Below, one piece after another: positions 16,357-25,436 of a stretch of 64,000 nucleotides of DNA. Where the stretch lies: NCBI RefSeq assembly GCF_020911885.1, contig NZ_CP087132.1, positions 2,356,001 through 2,420,000 of the forward strand, given 5' to 3'. The position numbers and the translations under genes are program-made. How positions within the stretch are numbered: position 1 is the stretch's first letter; every line of letters begins with the position of its first letter. The notes under the pieces were generated by a model. It was not told where the DNA came from and searched no databases. It was given only the letters and a program-made list of their open reading frames with translations. The stretch comes from Flavobacterium acetivorans (GTDB taxonomy: Bacteria > Bacteroidota > Bacteroidia > Flavobacteriales > Flavobacteriaceae).

Positions 16357-18492
16357 TTATTTCCAAATTATAGCTTGTGCAGGCTGCAAAGGATTTTGTC
16401 CAACCAATATTTTACTTCCTTTTGGGATCTCAAGTTCGACAGGATCGTTTGAATAATTAACTCCTACATAGAAGCCGTCTCTCCATTCGACAAAAACACC
16501 GCTTGGTAAATTCTCAATGGCCACATTTGCTCTTCCATATACGCTGCGTACAATTTGTCTCTCTAAGTTTCCATCAGTACTTTCTACACCAATGTAAGTT
16601 ACTGTTCCTTTTCCTAACTTTCTAGTAACCGCGGCGGCTTTACCTTTATAAAATTGGTCTTCATAAGTGGCTAAAACTTCAGTTCCTTTTCTAGGAGATA
16701 ATACATCTGCCCAAGTATTCCATTGAAAGTTATTGTTATCTGCTTTTATATTTCCTTTTATATCTGTAACTAATACATCAAAAAAGTCAACATCAGCTCC
16801 AATTAAAGGCACGATTGGTGCGCTCCAGTTGGCTTCAAAAAAATGTCCGTTTTTGTCTTTTTGTCCAGTTCTACAACTTAAAATCAAGTTACCTCCTTTT
16901 TCAACATACTTAGTCCATTTGTCCACTAATTTTTGATCAATAAGTTGATATGAACTAGCGACAATAAAAGGGTAGTCATCAAAATTGTCTTCCTCTGTAA
17001 GGAAATCGACTGGCGCTCCAGTAGATTTGATAGCTGAAGAATAGGTATTTCTATGTTTCCAAGTACTCCAATGTTTAGTTTGTTTGTGATTTTCTAAGTC
17101 CCAAAGATTTTCATGACTCCATAAAAAACCTGTTTTTCTATTGGCGATTTTTTGAGGAAGCACTGCTTTAGGATTATACTCTTTACGCAATAGTTTCATG
17201 TCTTGAATGGATTGTACAAATTCTTTTCCACCGGTAGAAAGTGTCACTCCGTCATTGCCCACAATACCTTCGTGATACATTTCGCTACTTCCTAGTGGAT
17301 GTCTGTATCGGTAAGTACAAGTAAAAGCGCAACCACCTCCAAAAGCTTGTGAAAGCCACATGTGTACAGTTCCCGGTTGTAATTGAGGATTGATATCCGC
17401 CCAGTTTACCTGTCCTGGTTGCAATTCCATAATTCCTGTAACGCCACTGATTGAACGGTAATAATCGTTTGCCTCATGAATTTTACTAGGATGTCCCATT
17501 CTAAAATTAGCTCCGCCTAAATTATTTTGCCCACTTACTGGGTACATTGTATAGGTTATGAAGTCCATTTTATCAGCTCTTCTTGGATCTGAGTCATAAG
17601 TCACATTCGTGAAATTAGTTGTTATCCACTGTTTTGGATCCGTGTATTGTCTTAATATTTCGGCTTGATCGTTTAAGAAACTAGCTTGTGCATCGGCAGT
17701 GAATCGTTTGAAATCTAAAATCGTATGTGGACTTAACTTATCTTCAAAATAAACTTCGGTGTTAGGCAATACGATTTGTTCAAAGTTAGAATAACGTGTA
17801 CTCCAGAAACTTCCAACCCATTCCGTATTTAATTTTTCAATAGTTCCGTATTTGGCTTTTAGCCAAATTTGAAATGCTGTTCTAGCAGAAGGACTAAAAT
17901 CCTCTGTAGACAAGGGCTCGTTGTCAATTTGCCAACCTATAACATTCTTATTTTTACCGTACCTTTTTCCTAATTCAGCTACTATTTTTGCTGTAAATTC
18001 ACGGTATTTTTCATTTGTTACTGAAATGTTTGCTCTATTTCCATGTTGTCTTCGGTTGCCTTTAGAATCAACTAAATATATTTCAGGGTATTTATCACCC
18101 ATCCAAGCTGGTGGAGTAGGAGTAGGGGTACAAAGAATTACCTTTAAACCTTCTTTTTCGGCTATTGCCATGGCTTCATCCAGCCATTTAAAATCATATT
18201 TACCTTCTTCAGGCTCCATAAATGTCCAAGCAAATTCAGCGAAATGTGTGAATTCAAAACCTAACTTTTTTATGTTTTTTAAGTCACGATCCCATTGTTC
18301 TCTTGGCCATTGCTCAGGATAATAATACACCCCAATTTGCATTAAATCAGCTTTGTCAAAAAATCGTTTCGGATCTTTTTTTTCTGTTGTAGCTACTTTT
18401 TTATTTTGAGCAACTATTTGCGTCGAATTACAAGTAAATACCACCAAAGCTACTAATGTGAGCTTAGTTAGTAGGGAATTATAATTTATCAT
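16357..18492 (-). CDS. secreted GH42 beta-galactosidase
   Basis: The 711-aa product has a signal peptide (hydrophobic LVALVVFTCNSTQIVAQ) and a GH42 TIM barrel starting at LMQIGVYYYPEQWPREQW. The acid/base glutamate is E192 in IGWQIDNEP and the nucleophile is E356 in GIMELQPGQVNW. A beta-galactosidase trimerisation-like domain (about 400-630) and a C-terminal beta domain follow. Most GH42 enzymes lack signal peptides, so export to the periplasm is of interest. Here it would remove a terminal beta-galactose from an imported glycoside, possibly galactosyl-hydroxylysine. It lies 18 bp after the GH63-type gene and 27 bp before the kinase-lyase fusion, in one operon. Confidence 0.88.
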   Translation of the reverse strand: MINYNSLLTKLTLVALVVFTCNSTQIVAQNKKVATTEKKDPKRFFDKADLMQIGVYYYPEQWPREQWDRDLKNIKKLGFEFTHFAEFAWTFMEPEEGKYDFKWLDEAMAIAEKEGLKVILCTPTPTPPAWMGDKYPEIYLVDSKGNRRQHGNRANISVTNEKYREFTAKIVAELGKRYGKNKNVIGWQIDNEPLSTEDFSPSARTAFQIWLKAKYGTIEKLNTEWVGSFWSTRYSNFEQIVLPNTEVYFEDKLSPHTILDFKRFTADAQASFLNDQAEILRQYTDPKQWITTNFTNVTYDSDPRRADKMDFITYTMYPVSGQNNLGGANFRMGHPSKIHEANDYYRSISGVTGIMELQPGQVNWADINPQLQPGTVHMWLSQAFGGGCAFTCTYRYRHPLGSSEMYHEGIVGNDGVTLSTGGKEFVQSIQDMKLLRKEYNPKAVLPQKIANRKTGFLWSHENLWDLENHKQTKHWSTWKHRNTYSSAIKSTGAPVDFLTEEDNFDDYPFIVASSYQLIDQKLVDKWTKYVEKGGNLILSCRTGQKDKNGHFFEANWSAPIVPLIGADVDFFDVLVTDIKGNIKADNNNFQWNTWADVLSPRKGTEVLATYEDQFYKGKAAAVTRKLGKGTVTYIGVESTDGNLERQIVRSVYGRANVAIENLPSGVFVEWRDGFYVGVNYSNDPVELEIPKGSKILVGQNPLQPAQAIIWK

Positions 18493-18510
18493 TTCTTAAT
18501 CGTTTATTTT

Positions 18511-20514
18511 TTAGTTGTTTAAAAGTAGTAGTAGAAAATGAGCGGCTGACCAGCTAAAATTTTCGGCTTCTAATCCTTTTCCAGTTGTAGGATGGTAATT
18601 TTCTCTTATAGATTTTCCTTTTTCTACAGCACCTTCGGCGTTATGAACCAGTTTTTTTGTTAAGAGATTGGCTTCTGTTTTGTAACCGTATTTTTCTAGT
18701 CCATTGATACCAAAGTAAACTTGATCTAGCCATATTGGTCCTCTCCAATATCCATTCGCAGGATTAAATTTCGGATTGTTTTTAGCCAATGTTGGTAAAG
18801 GCACAAAGGTGTTGAAGGTATTTGGATCAAGTAAATTAACTTTTATAGCCTTAACTTGTTTTCTAGAAGCAACTTCAGTCCAAAGCGGCAAGAAACCTTC
18901 GCAACCCATATCTTTTACGAATGTTTTTCCATCCAAAGAGGTGTCATAAAACCATCCTGTACTTGGATCCCAAAACTGTTTTTGAATTTGCTTTTTTAGG
19001 GTTTTGCTTCCTGCTTTCCATTTTTTTTCATCTTTAGCTAGTTTTAAAACGTTAGCCATTTGACTCAAATAGTTTTTCTCGGCATAAAGGAAAGAGTTCA
19101 AATCTACACTTTCTTGATCTAGGGAATAGGCATTTTCGGCATTTTTTAGTACTTTGCTGTTGTCAAATCGCACGGCATTGTCCATTCCGCTTTCCCATTT
19201 TCCAGCTACTAAAGTACCGTCTGTAGACCCAAACTCGCAAAGTCCGTCTTGGTCATGATCACGTTCCTTATACCACCAAGCATGATATTTTTTTAATTTA
19301 GGATACATTTCTTTAATGAAATCTACATTCTTGTTTTGCTTGTAAATTTCCCAAACTGCCCAAGCAGCCAGCGGCGATTTAGTATTTCGATAATTATTAG
19401 GTTCAATCGAGGTATCTCTATAAATACAATCAGGAATAAAACCATTAGGCTCTTGAAAGTCGAACATAGCTCGTACTTGGTTTTCGGCTAAAGCTGGATC
19501 TACTTCTGCAATTGCAGCAGCATGTTTCCAGCTGTCCCAAGCCCAGAAACCATGAAACCATTCGTAATGATAGCTTGGGAATATTCCAGCATGTTTTAAA
19601 CCTTCTGCTGCAATACGAGTGTTGTTTTGCAAAGTGAGTATTAACTTCGCTAGGAAAACAGAGTATTCAGAACCTTTGTAGGTCGGTTTCTTTTTTGCAA
19701 TTAATTGTGCTAATTGATTTTCTTTTTCTTGTTGTGTTTGTTCTAAAACGGAATCAAATTGTAATTTTGAAATGCTTTCTTTTTCTTTTTTCCAGTCGTA
19801 TTGTGGGAAAATAAACGTTTGAGAAACTACTATTTCTTTAGTTTCATTTGGTTTTAATACAAGTTGAGAAGTCTTTGCTGTAAAGCCATTCTTTGTAACT
19901 TCTATTTTGCTGTCCTCATTAAGAAATTGCACATAACCAATAACGTTACTTTTTGATGAAACTATTTTTAATACATTATCTACTACCGAAAGCTGCAGAT
20001 TGTCTAAATAAACATCTGATTGAAAGCTAGGTGTGAACGAGATGTTTTTGGAAGAAGTATTTGTTATGCTAGTTTTTTGAATTGCAGTATGTCCAGATGA
20101 AAAAACTAGTTCTTGTTTGATGCTTAATTTTTCATTTGAAAACTCCTGTTCTAAATGGCTATTATAACTGTTCTGACTTTTTAAAGCCGTTTTCCAATTG
20201 ATCATTTCTTGTTGTTTGTCATCGATTAGATGCAAAGAAAGAAAGGAAGAACTCAACCAAACTCCGTTTTGCTCCGTCATTAAAAAAGGACCTGAAAACC
20301 CAGCTTGAATATTTGAAGGCTCTAGCAATCCAAAGGCAAACCAAGCGCCTTTATCAGAGAAAGCCAATGATTTTCTGTCCTTAGCATTTTCAGGATTCCC
20401 TTTGTAGTTTAAGTTGTTTTTACTTAATTCTAAGTTGCTAAATTTACTTTGGGCAAAACTAGCTTGCAATAGTAAAAAGAATAGAAGTATATAAAATTTT
20501 TCTTTTTTGTACAT
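18511..20514 (-). CDS. GH63/MGH1-like exo-alpha-glucosidase, secreted
   Basis: This 667-aa enzyme has a signal peptide (LLFFLLLQASFAQ) and an N-terminal beta-sandwich (about 25-260). An (alpha/alpha)6 barrel follows with GH63 landmarks: EWFHGFWAWDSWKHA (319-331), KWESGMDNAVRFDN (439-452), NGYWRGPIWLDQVYF and a C-terminal ENFSWSAAHFL. By analogy with E. coli YgjK, the aspartate of GMDN (D445) is the likely acid and the C-terminal Glu before NFSWSA the base. GH63 enzymes act on alpha-1,2 and related glucosides, and from memory YgjK prefers Glc-alpha-1,2-Gal, the disaccharide of collagen. It is separated from susD by 205 bp with a hairpin, and from GH42 by 18 bp. Confidence 0.82.
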   Translation of the reverse strand: MYKKEKFYILLFFLLLQASFAQSKFSNLELSKNNLNYKGNPENAKDRKSLAFSDKGAWFAFGLLEPSNIQAGFSGPFLMTEQNGVWLSSSFLSLHLIDDKQQEMINWKTALKSQNSYNSHLEQEFSNEKLSIKQELVFSSGHTAIQKTSITNTSSKNISFTPSFQSDVYLDNLQLSVVDNVLKIVSSKSNVIGYVQFLNEDSKIEVTKNGFTAKTSQLVLKPNETKEIVVSQTFIFPQYDWKKEKESISKLQFDSVLEQTQQEKENQLAQLIAKKKPTYKGSEYSVFLAKLILTLQNNTRIAAEGLKHAGIFPSYHYEWFHGFWAWDSWKHAAAIAEVDPALAENQVRAMFDFQEPNGFIPDCIYRDTSIEPNNYRNTKSPLAAWAVWEIYKQNKNVDFIKEMYPKLKKYHAWWYKERDHDQDGLCEFGSTDGTLVAGKWESGMDNAVRFDNSKVLKNAENAYSLDQESVDLNSFLYAEKNYLSQMANVLKLAKDEKKWKAGSKTLKKQIQKQFWDPSTGWFYDTSLDGKTFVKDMGCEGFLPLWTEVASRKQVKAIKVNLLDPNTFNTFVPLPTLAKNNPKFNPANGYWRGPIWLDQVYFGINGLEKYGYKTEANLLTKKLVHNAEGAVEKGKSIRENYHPTTGKGLEAENFSWSAAHFLLLLLNN

Positions 20515-20654
20515 GATTATTTAATTTGTTAATATAGAAAAGCACAGCTCATTTTTCATTATAATGTGCATTTGGTACGAGCAAGCAATTTGAGCTAATA
20601 TAGATTCTCTCACACTAATTCTATTGGTAACATTAAAAAATGTTTTTTTAAATT

Positions 20655-20693
20655 AAAAAGAATAGCCCAAGTACTATTCGGACTATTCTTTTT
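20655..20693 (-). terminator. attenuator-type hairpin downstream of susD
   Basis: Arms AAAAAGAATAG and CTATTCTTTTT pair perfectly over 11 bp around a 17-nt loop, with T runs on either strand. It lies within the 205-bp gap between the SusD stop and the GH63 start. In SusCD operons such hairpins often let more transcript accumulate for the outer-membrane genes than for the downstream enzymes. The rest of the gap (20515-20654) has room for a secondary promoter, but I cannot pick one with confidence. Confidence 0.6.
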
Positions 20694-20719
20694 ATTTTGA
20701 ATTTATTTTTTTAACTCTC

Positions 20720-22222
20720 TTAATTATTTTGTATTTCAGTTAAAGGCACTGGATAAAAATTATTTTTTGCTGCGTCAAAACCTGTACGTCCAACAGCATC
20801 TAAAGCAGATTTTGTTTTTCCCCAACGGCGTAAATCATAGAAACGGAAGTTCTCTAAAGGGAACTCAATGATTCTTTCATGCTCGATTTGCGCTTTCACG
20901 GCATTATAAGTTGTGCCTATCATTCCTGGCATATCAGCGCGAGCTCTTACAAGATTGATAAGAGGTATTGCTTCAAGCGTACGATTCAATTCGTTCAAAG
21001 CTTCTGCTTTCATTAATAACACATTAGAATATCTCATTAAAGGAACATTTAACCCTAAAAACTCGGTGTCCATTTGCTCTTGAGTAGGAGGTAAGTACTT
21101 ACGGAATACAGGTTTGTCAGTATTTCCGAATTTGGCATCATACGTTTCACCAAAAATTCTAGGATTAGAGGCTTCATTAAAATAAGGATCTTTAAAGAAA
21201 ATGTTACCGTAAAGACGGCTGTCATAATTTCCTGTAGTTGCTATTTTACCTTCTTTTTTGAACTCATTCATCAACATATCTGTTGGCAGAATTTCGTCCC
21301 AACCACCTAATTCGCTTGCACCCATCCAGAAATGAAGCGCAGTACGGTAGAATGCACCGTTAGATGTGTTGTCTGTAAATTGAAGTTCAAAAATAGTTTC
21401 TTTTGAGTTCTTGTTAGTACCATTAAATAAACTCACATAGTCCTTCACTAGTTCATATCCTTGAACTTTATCAAGAGCTTTAATTGATTCAGTAAGGTGG
21501 GTTTGTTTGTCTGCGGTTTCTTCATACGCTCTAGTCAAATAGGCAAAACCAAGGTAACTATTAGCAGCACCGCTTGTTGCACGACCTACGTTATCAGCAG
21601 GTTGTACTGCAGGAAGCACATCAGCAACTGCTTTTAATTCGCTAACAATAAAATTCCAAGTTTCTACACGTTCAGCAAGAGGAAGACTTATTTCGTTTTG
21701 ATTAGTAATGTATTTCGTTCTTAATTTAATTTTTTCCCAGTTAAGAATTAATTTTAAATGATAGTAAGCTCTTAAAAATCGTGCTTCAGCAATAATTTGG
21801 TTTTTATCAGCATCACTAATAGCAGATGAAGGCATTTCTCCAACCTTAGCAATAACTTGATTTGCATTAGAAATTCCACGATAGTTTAATTTCCAATACG
21901 ATGTTATTTGGCTGTTCCCATTTGTATAAGTAAAATCAGCTAATTCCACCCAATTTTGATAATTTAAGGCATCACTACCTAATTTACAAATGTCTTCACG
22001 ATAGGCTTCAACAGGCCATTTAACTTCAGGAAAAGCGTACTCTTCTACAGCTCCCTCAAGGTAAGCGTAGGTTGAGGATAAACCAGCTTCGGCATCGGCT
22101 TTATTTCTCCAAAAAGTAGATGAATTAAGTTGGTCTGGAGACTGTTGCTCTAGGAAATCATTAGTACATCCTACTAGTGTAAAGATGCATAATACGGTAA
22201 TAAAATTATATATGTTTTTCAT
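20720..22222 (-). CDS. SusD/RagB-family glycan-binding lipoprotein
   Basis: The 500-aa protein has a lipoprotein signal (LCIFTLVGCTNDF, lipidated Cys about 19) and the SusD fold. An N-terminal helix region FLEQQSPDQLNSSTFWRNKADAEAG is split here as FLEQQSPDQL and STFWRNKADAEAG. TPR-like helices follow (AEARFLRAYYHLKLILNW), then VPLMRYSNVLLMKAEALNEL and the C-terminal RIIEFPLENFRFYDLRRWG. SusD proteins form the lid that captures ligand for the adjacent SusC channel. It follows susC by 21 bp. The ligand is not encoded in recognisable residues; from the downstream enzymes I infer a small glucosyl-galactosyl glycoside or glycopeptide. Confidence 0.9.
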   Translation of the reverse strand: MKNIYNFITVLCIFTLVGCTNDFLEQQSPDQLNSSTFWRNKADAEAGLSSTYAYLEGAVEEYAFPEVKWPVEAYREDICKLGSDALNYQNWVELADFTYTNGNSQITSYWKLNYRGISNANQVIAKVGEMPSSAISDADKNQIIAEARFLRAYYHLKLILNWEKIKLRTKYITNQNEISLPLAERVETWNFIVSELKAVADVLPAVQPADNVGRATSGAANSYLGFAYLTRAYEETADKQTHLTESIKALDKVQGYELVKDYVSLFNGTNKNSKETIFELQFTDNTSNGAFYRTALHFWMGASELGGWDEILPTDMLMNEFKKEGKIATTGNYDSRLYGNIFFKDPYFNEASNPRIFGETYDAKFGNTDKPVFRKYLPPTQEQMDTEFLGLNVPLMRYSNVLLMKAEALNELNRTLEAIPLINLVRARADMPGMIGTTYNAVKAQIEHERIIEFPLENFRFYDLRRWGKTKSALDAVGRTGFDAAKNNFYPVPLTEIQNN

Positions 22223-22243
22223 AATTGTTTCTTTATAAATTTC

Positions 22244-25200
22244 TTAAAATACGTATTGTACGCCTACAACAAATGATCTTGTAAATGGATATACAAAACG
22301 GTCAACGCCTGTATCTAGTAAGTTATTTCTAGAGAACTCTGGATCAGTTCCTGAATACTTAGTGATGGTGAATACATTTTCAGCACTTACATAAAATCTA
22401 AGTTTGTCGATTTTTGCTGCTTCTAATAATGAGCTAGGTAATGAATACCCTATTTGTAATTGTCTCATTCTTATAAAATTTCCATTTTCAAGGAAACGAT
22501 CAGACTCTCTACTATTTCCATTAGGATCACCAAGTACAGCACGTGGAATGTTGCTATTGTTATCTGGAGTCCAAGAATTAAGGGTTGAAGCTAACATATT
22601 AGTTCCTGAGCTCATAGACTCATAGAAATAACGATTTCCGTTGTATAGTTTATGTCCGAAACCACTTCCAATCAATGTACTAAAGTCAAATCCTTTGTAG
22701 CTAGCTCCTAAAGTTATATTAGCTTCTACTTTTGGTAAACCTGTACCTGCGTATTCTTTATCATTTTCATCAATAAGGCCATCATTATTTAAATCTTTAA
22801 ATCTAACATCACCTGGTTTAGCATTAGGTTGTATTAAATTCCCATTGCTAGTATAGCTATTCACCTCGTCTGTAGATTGAAAGATACCATTGGCACGGTA
22901 CAGATAGAAAGAGCTTATTGGCGTTCCTACTCTTGCTTGAGTTGGGAAGTGTTCCGTATCAAATTTTAGTCCTTGTCCGTTGATAGCTTGGTCTGCATTA
23001 GCAAGGCTTTCTACTTTGTTGCGAAGTGTACTAATATTAAATCCTACATTATATTTAAAGTCATTACTTTGTTCGCTATAATTTACCTCAAACTCAAGTC
23101 CGCTATTGCTTACCTTTCCAACGTTAAGAATTGGGTTGTCGATACCGGCTGAAGGTGCTAATTTCTTTGTAATTAACAAATCATCAGTAACATTGCGGTA
23201 GTAGTTTATCGAACCACTAATTTTACCATTTCTAAGTGTATAGTCAATACCTATGTTTTTAGAATCAGTAGTTTCCCATTTTAGGTTACGGTTTTCTAAT
23301 GCTGTAGCAATACTTCCCGGCCATGGATTACTTCCTGTTCCTTGTACGTAACCAGAATTTAAGTAATTACCTGATAAAATTAAAGAGCTAGAAGTATAAT
23401 AGCCTAATGCTGCCTCGTTACCTAAACGTCCCCAGCTAGCACGTAGTTTAGCAGTAGAGATGATGAAATCTTCTGGATAAAAATCTTCTTTATCAATTTT
23501 CCAACCTAAAGCCACAGAAGGAAATGCTCCCCAACGACTGTCTTTACCAAATTTTGATGATCCATCATAACGCAAAGTGGCTTGCGCTAAATAACGATCT
23601 TTGTAAGAATAGTTGATACGACTAAAGTAAGAAAGTCTATTGTATTGGTATTTAGAACCATCAGCTGAGTAAGTTCCTCCTTTTCCTGCTCCAATAGTTT
23701 CAAAACTTGGATCTAAAAATCCTGCAGGACGTTCCGTTGAAACAAGCTGACCGTTTACTACGGATTGATCCGTTGTTTTGCCTTCAACTGTAATATCATT
23801 CCAGTTAGAAGAGGACGGATTAATAGTACTACCTAATAAAAAGTCGATAGAATGTTCGCCAAATTTTTTATCCATCATTAAGGTGTTTTCAAAAACTTGT
23901 TCACTCCAGTAGGTTCTAACTTCTCTATGAACCGTATATTTTTCTGGTGCTTGTATGTTAGCGATGAATGGTGCGTTGTGTGCTGTACGTTGTGAATTTA
24001 ATTCATGATGAGAGTAGGCTGTTTTAAATTTCAACCAAGAAGCGATATTGGCAGTAATCGAAATGTTAGCCGTTAGATCTTGACCTCTTAATTCTCCACT
24101 TCTAAAATGCTCATCGGCTACAGGGTTTGTGTTAAATGGCAATCCGTTTTTGTTTGTTAATCCGTATCCGTAAGTTTCATTTGAATCTAAAACAGGTACT
24201 AATGGCGATATTGCATACACTTCTTTCAATTGAAAGTTAGGTTGCTCACTTTTAGTCGATAAGTACGATAATTTAGTGTCGATATCAAAAATTGATTTCT
24301 TAAAGCTTACTCTTGCGCTAGCATTCTTTTGTCCAAAGTTATTATCAATGATGATTCCTTTTTCTTTAGCGTAGTTACCATATAGAGCAAATTTAACCAC
24401 TCCCTCGCGACCTTGCACACCTAAACCATAATTTTGTGCTAAACCAGAGCGAAAAACTTGGTCCTGCCAGTTTGTGTTAGCTGTTGTTGGTGCGTTGATA
24501 TAGGCAGGCAATGAAACCGGTGTATTAGCATATTTATTGTATTCGTCATACATTCTTTTGTGAACTGTTTTATAGCCAACAGCATCTAATAACTCTATTC
24601 TTTTTGCTGTCGAAGTGCTATTTACAAAAGAAGTAAAATCAACTTTTACACCTTCTTTAAGCCCAGATTTAGTAGTAACGATAATTACTCCGTTAGCGGC
24701 AACTGATCCATAAATTGCAGCAGCTGCTCCATCTTTAAGCACTTCTATAGACTCAATGTTTGTAGGATTTACTGAACTTAATGAGCCCTGAAACCCATCA
24801 ATGATACATAGCGGTTCTGTGTTCCCGAATGTATTAATTCCTCTAATTTTTATTTTTACAGCAGCACCAGCAGCACCACCACTTTTTTGAACATTTACAC
24901 CAGCTACTAATCCTTGAATCGCTTCTGAAGCATTATTTGTAGCTCTAGTTTCAATACTTTCTTTCTTGATCGAAGATATTGCTCCGGTAACATTCCCTTT
25001 TTTAATGGAACCGTATCCTATGACTACTACTTCATTTAGTTTATTGTTTTCTTCCTCAAGTGTAACGTTTAACTCTGATTTGTTATTTACACTTAAAGTA
25101 AGATCTAAAAAACCCATGTAGGTAAAGTTTAAGCTTGGATTTTTTAAATCTGAAGGAATTTTTAATGTAAATTTTCCGTTTTCGTCACTCGTAGTTCCAA

Positions 25201-25381
25201 TACTCGTTGTCGCTAATATAATATTTACTCCGGGAAGTGTATTTCCTTTATTATCTGTTACTTTTCCCGAAATACTTTTTTGCGGTTGATTTTCTTGCGC
25301 AAAAGTAAAGTGTGGTTGACACAGGAACATCATTAAGAGTATGAAGTTTAAACCCTTAAATAATAAAATTCGCTTTTTCAT
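22244..25381 (-). CDS. SusC/RagA-family TonB-linked outer-membrane transporter
   Basis: This 1045-aa transporter has a signal peptide and a CarboxypepD-regulatory domain (SGKVTDNKGNTLPGVNIIL). The SusC-specific plug motif NEVVVIGYGSIKKGNVTGAI is at about residues 115-134, and PLCIIDGFQGSLSSVNPTNI with IESIEVLKDGAAAAIYG follows. A long barrel ends TRSFVVGVQYVF. It pairs with the SusD 21 bp downstream. It is 55 bp after the ALDH7 gene, so both should lie on one transcript. This arrangement, with the catabolic dehydrogenase first in front of susC, is unusual for a polysaccharide locus and hints at an amino-acid-containing substrate. Confidence 0.92.
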   Translation of the reverse strand: MKKRILLFKGLNFILLMMFLCQPHFTFAQENQPQKSISGKVTDNKGNTLPGVNIILATTSIGTTSDENGKFTLKIPSDLKNPSLNFTYMGFLDLTLSVNNKSELNVTLEEENNKLNEVVVIGYGSIKKGNVTGAISSIKKESIETRATNNASEAIQGLVAGVNVQKSGGAAGAAVKIKIRGINTFGNTEPLCIIDGFQGSLSSVNPTNIESIEVLKDGAAAAIYGSVAANGVIIVTTKSGLKEGVKVDFTSFVNSTSTAKRIELLDAVGYKTVHKRMYDEYNKYANTPVSLPAYINAPTTANTNWQDQVFRSGLAQNYGLGVQGREGVVKFALYGNYAKEKGIIIDNNFGQKNASARVSFKKSIFDIDTKLSYLSTKSEQPNFQLKEVYAISPLVPVLDSNETYGYGLTNKNGLPFNTNPVADEHFRSGELRGQDLTANISITANIASWLKFKTAYSHHELNSQRTAHNAPFIANIQAPEKYTVHREVRTYWSEQVFENTLMMDKKFGEHSIDFLLGSTINPSSSNWNDITVEGKTTDQSVVNGQLVSTERPAGFLDPSFETIGAGKGGTYSADGSKYQYNRLSYFSRINYSYKDRYLAQATLRYDGSSKFGKDSRWGAFPSVALGWKIDKEDFYPEDFIISTAKLRASWGRLGNEAALGYYTSSSLILSGNYLNSGYVQGTGSNPWPGSIATALENRNLKWETTDSKNIGIDYTLRNGKISGSINYYRNVTDDLLITKKLAPSAGIDNPILNVGKVSNSGLEFEVNYSEQSNDFKYNVGFNISTLRNKVESLANADQAINGQGLKFDTEHFPTQARVGTPISSFYLYRANGIFQSTDEVNSYTSNGNLIQPNAKPGDVRFKDLNNDGLIDENDKEYAGTGLPKVEANITLGASYKGFDFSTLIGSGFGHKLYNGNRYFYESMSSGTNMLASTLNSWTPDNNSNIPRAVLGDPNGNSRESDRFLENGNFIRMRQLQIGYSLPSSLLEAAKIDKLRFYVSAENVFTITKYSGTDPEFSRNNLLDTGVDRFVYPFTRSFVVGVQYVF

Positions 25382-25436
25382 CTGTAATAAATTTGGTTAA
25401 TTATAGTTTTATGGTTCTTAGTTATTTATAGTTTTT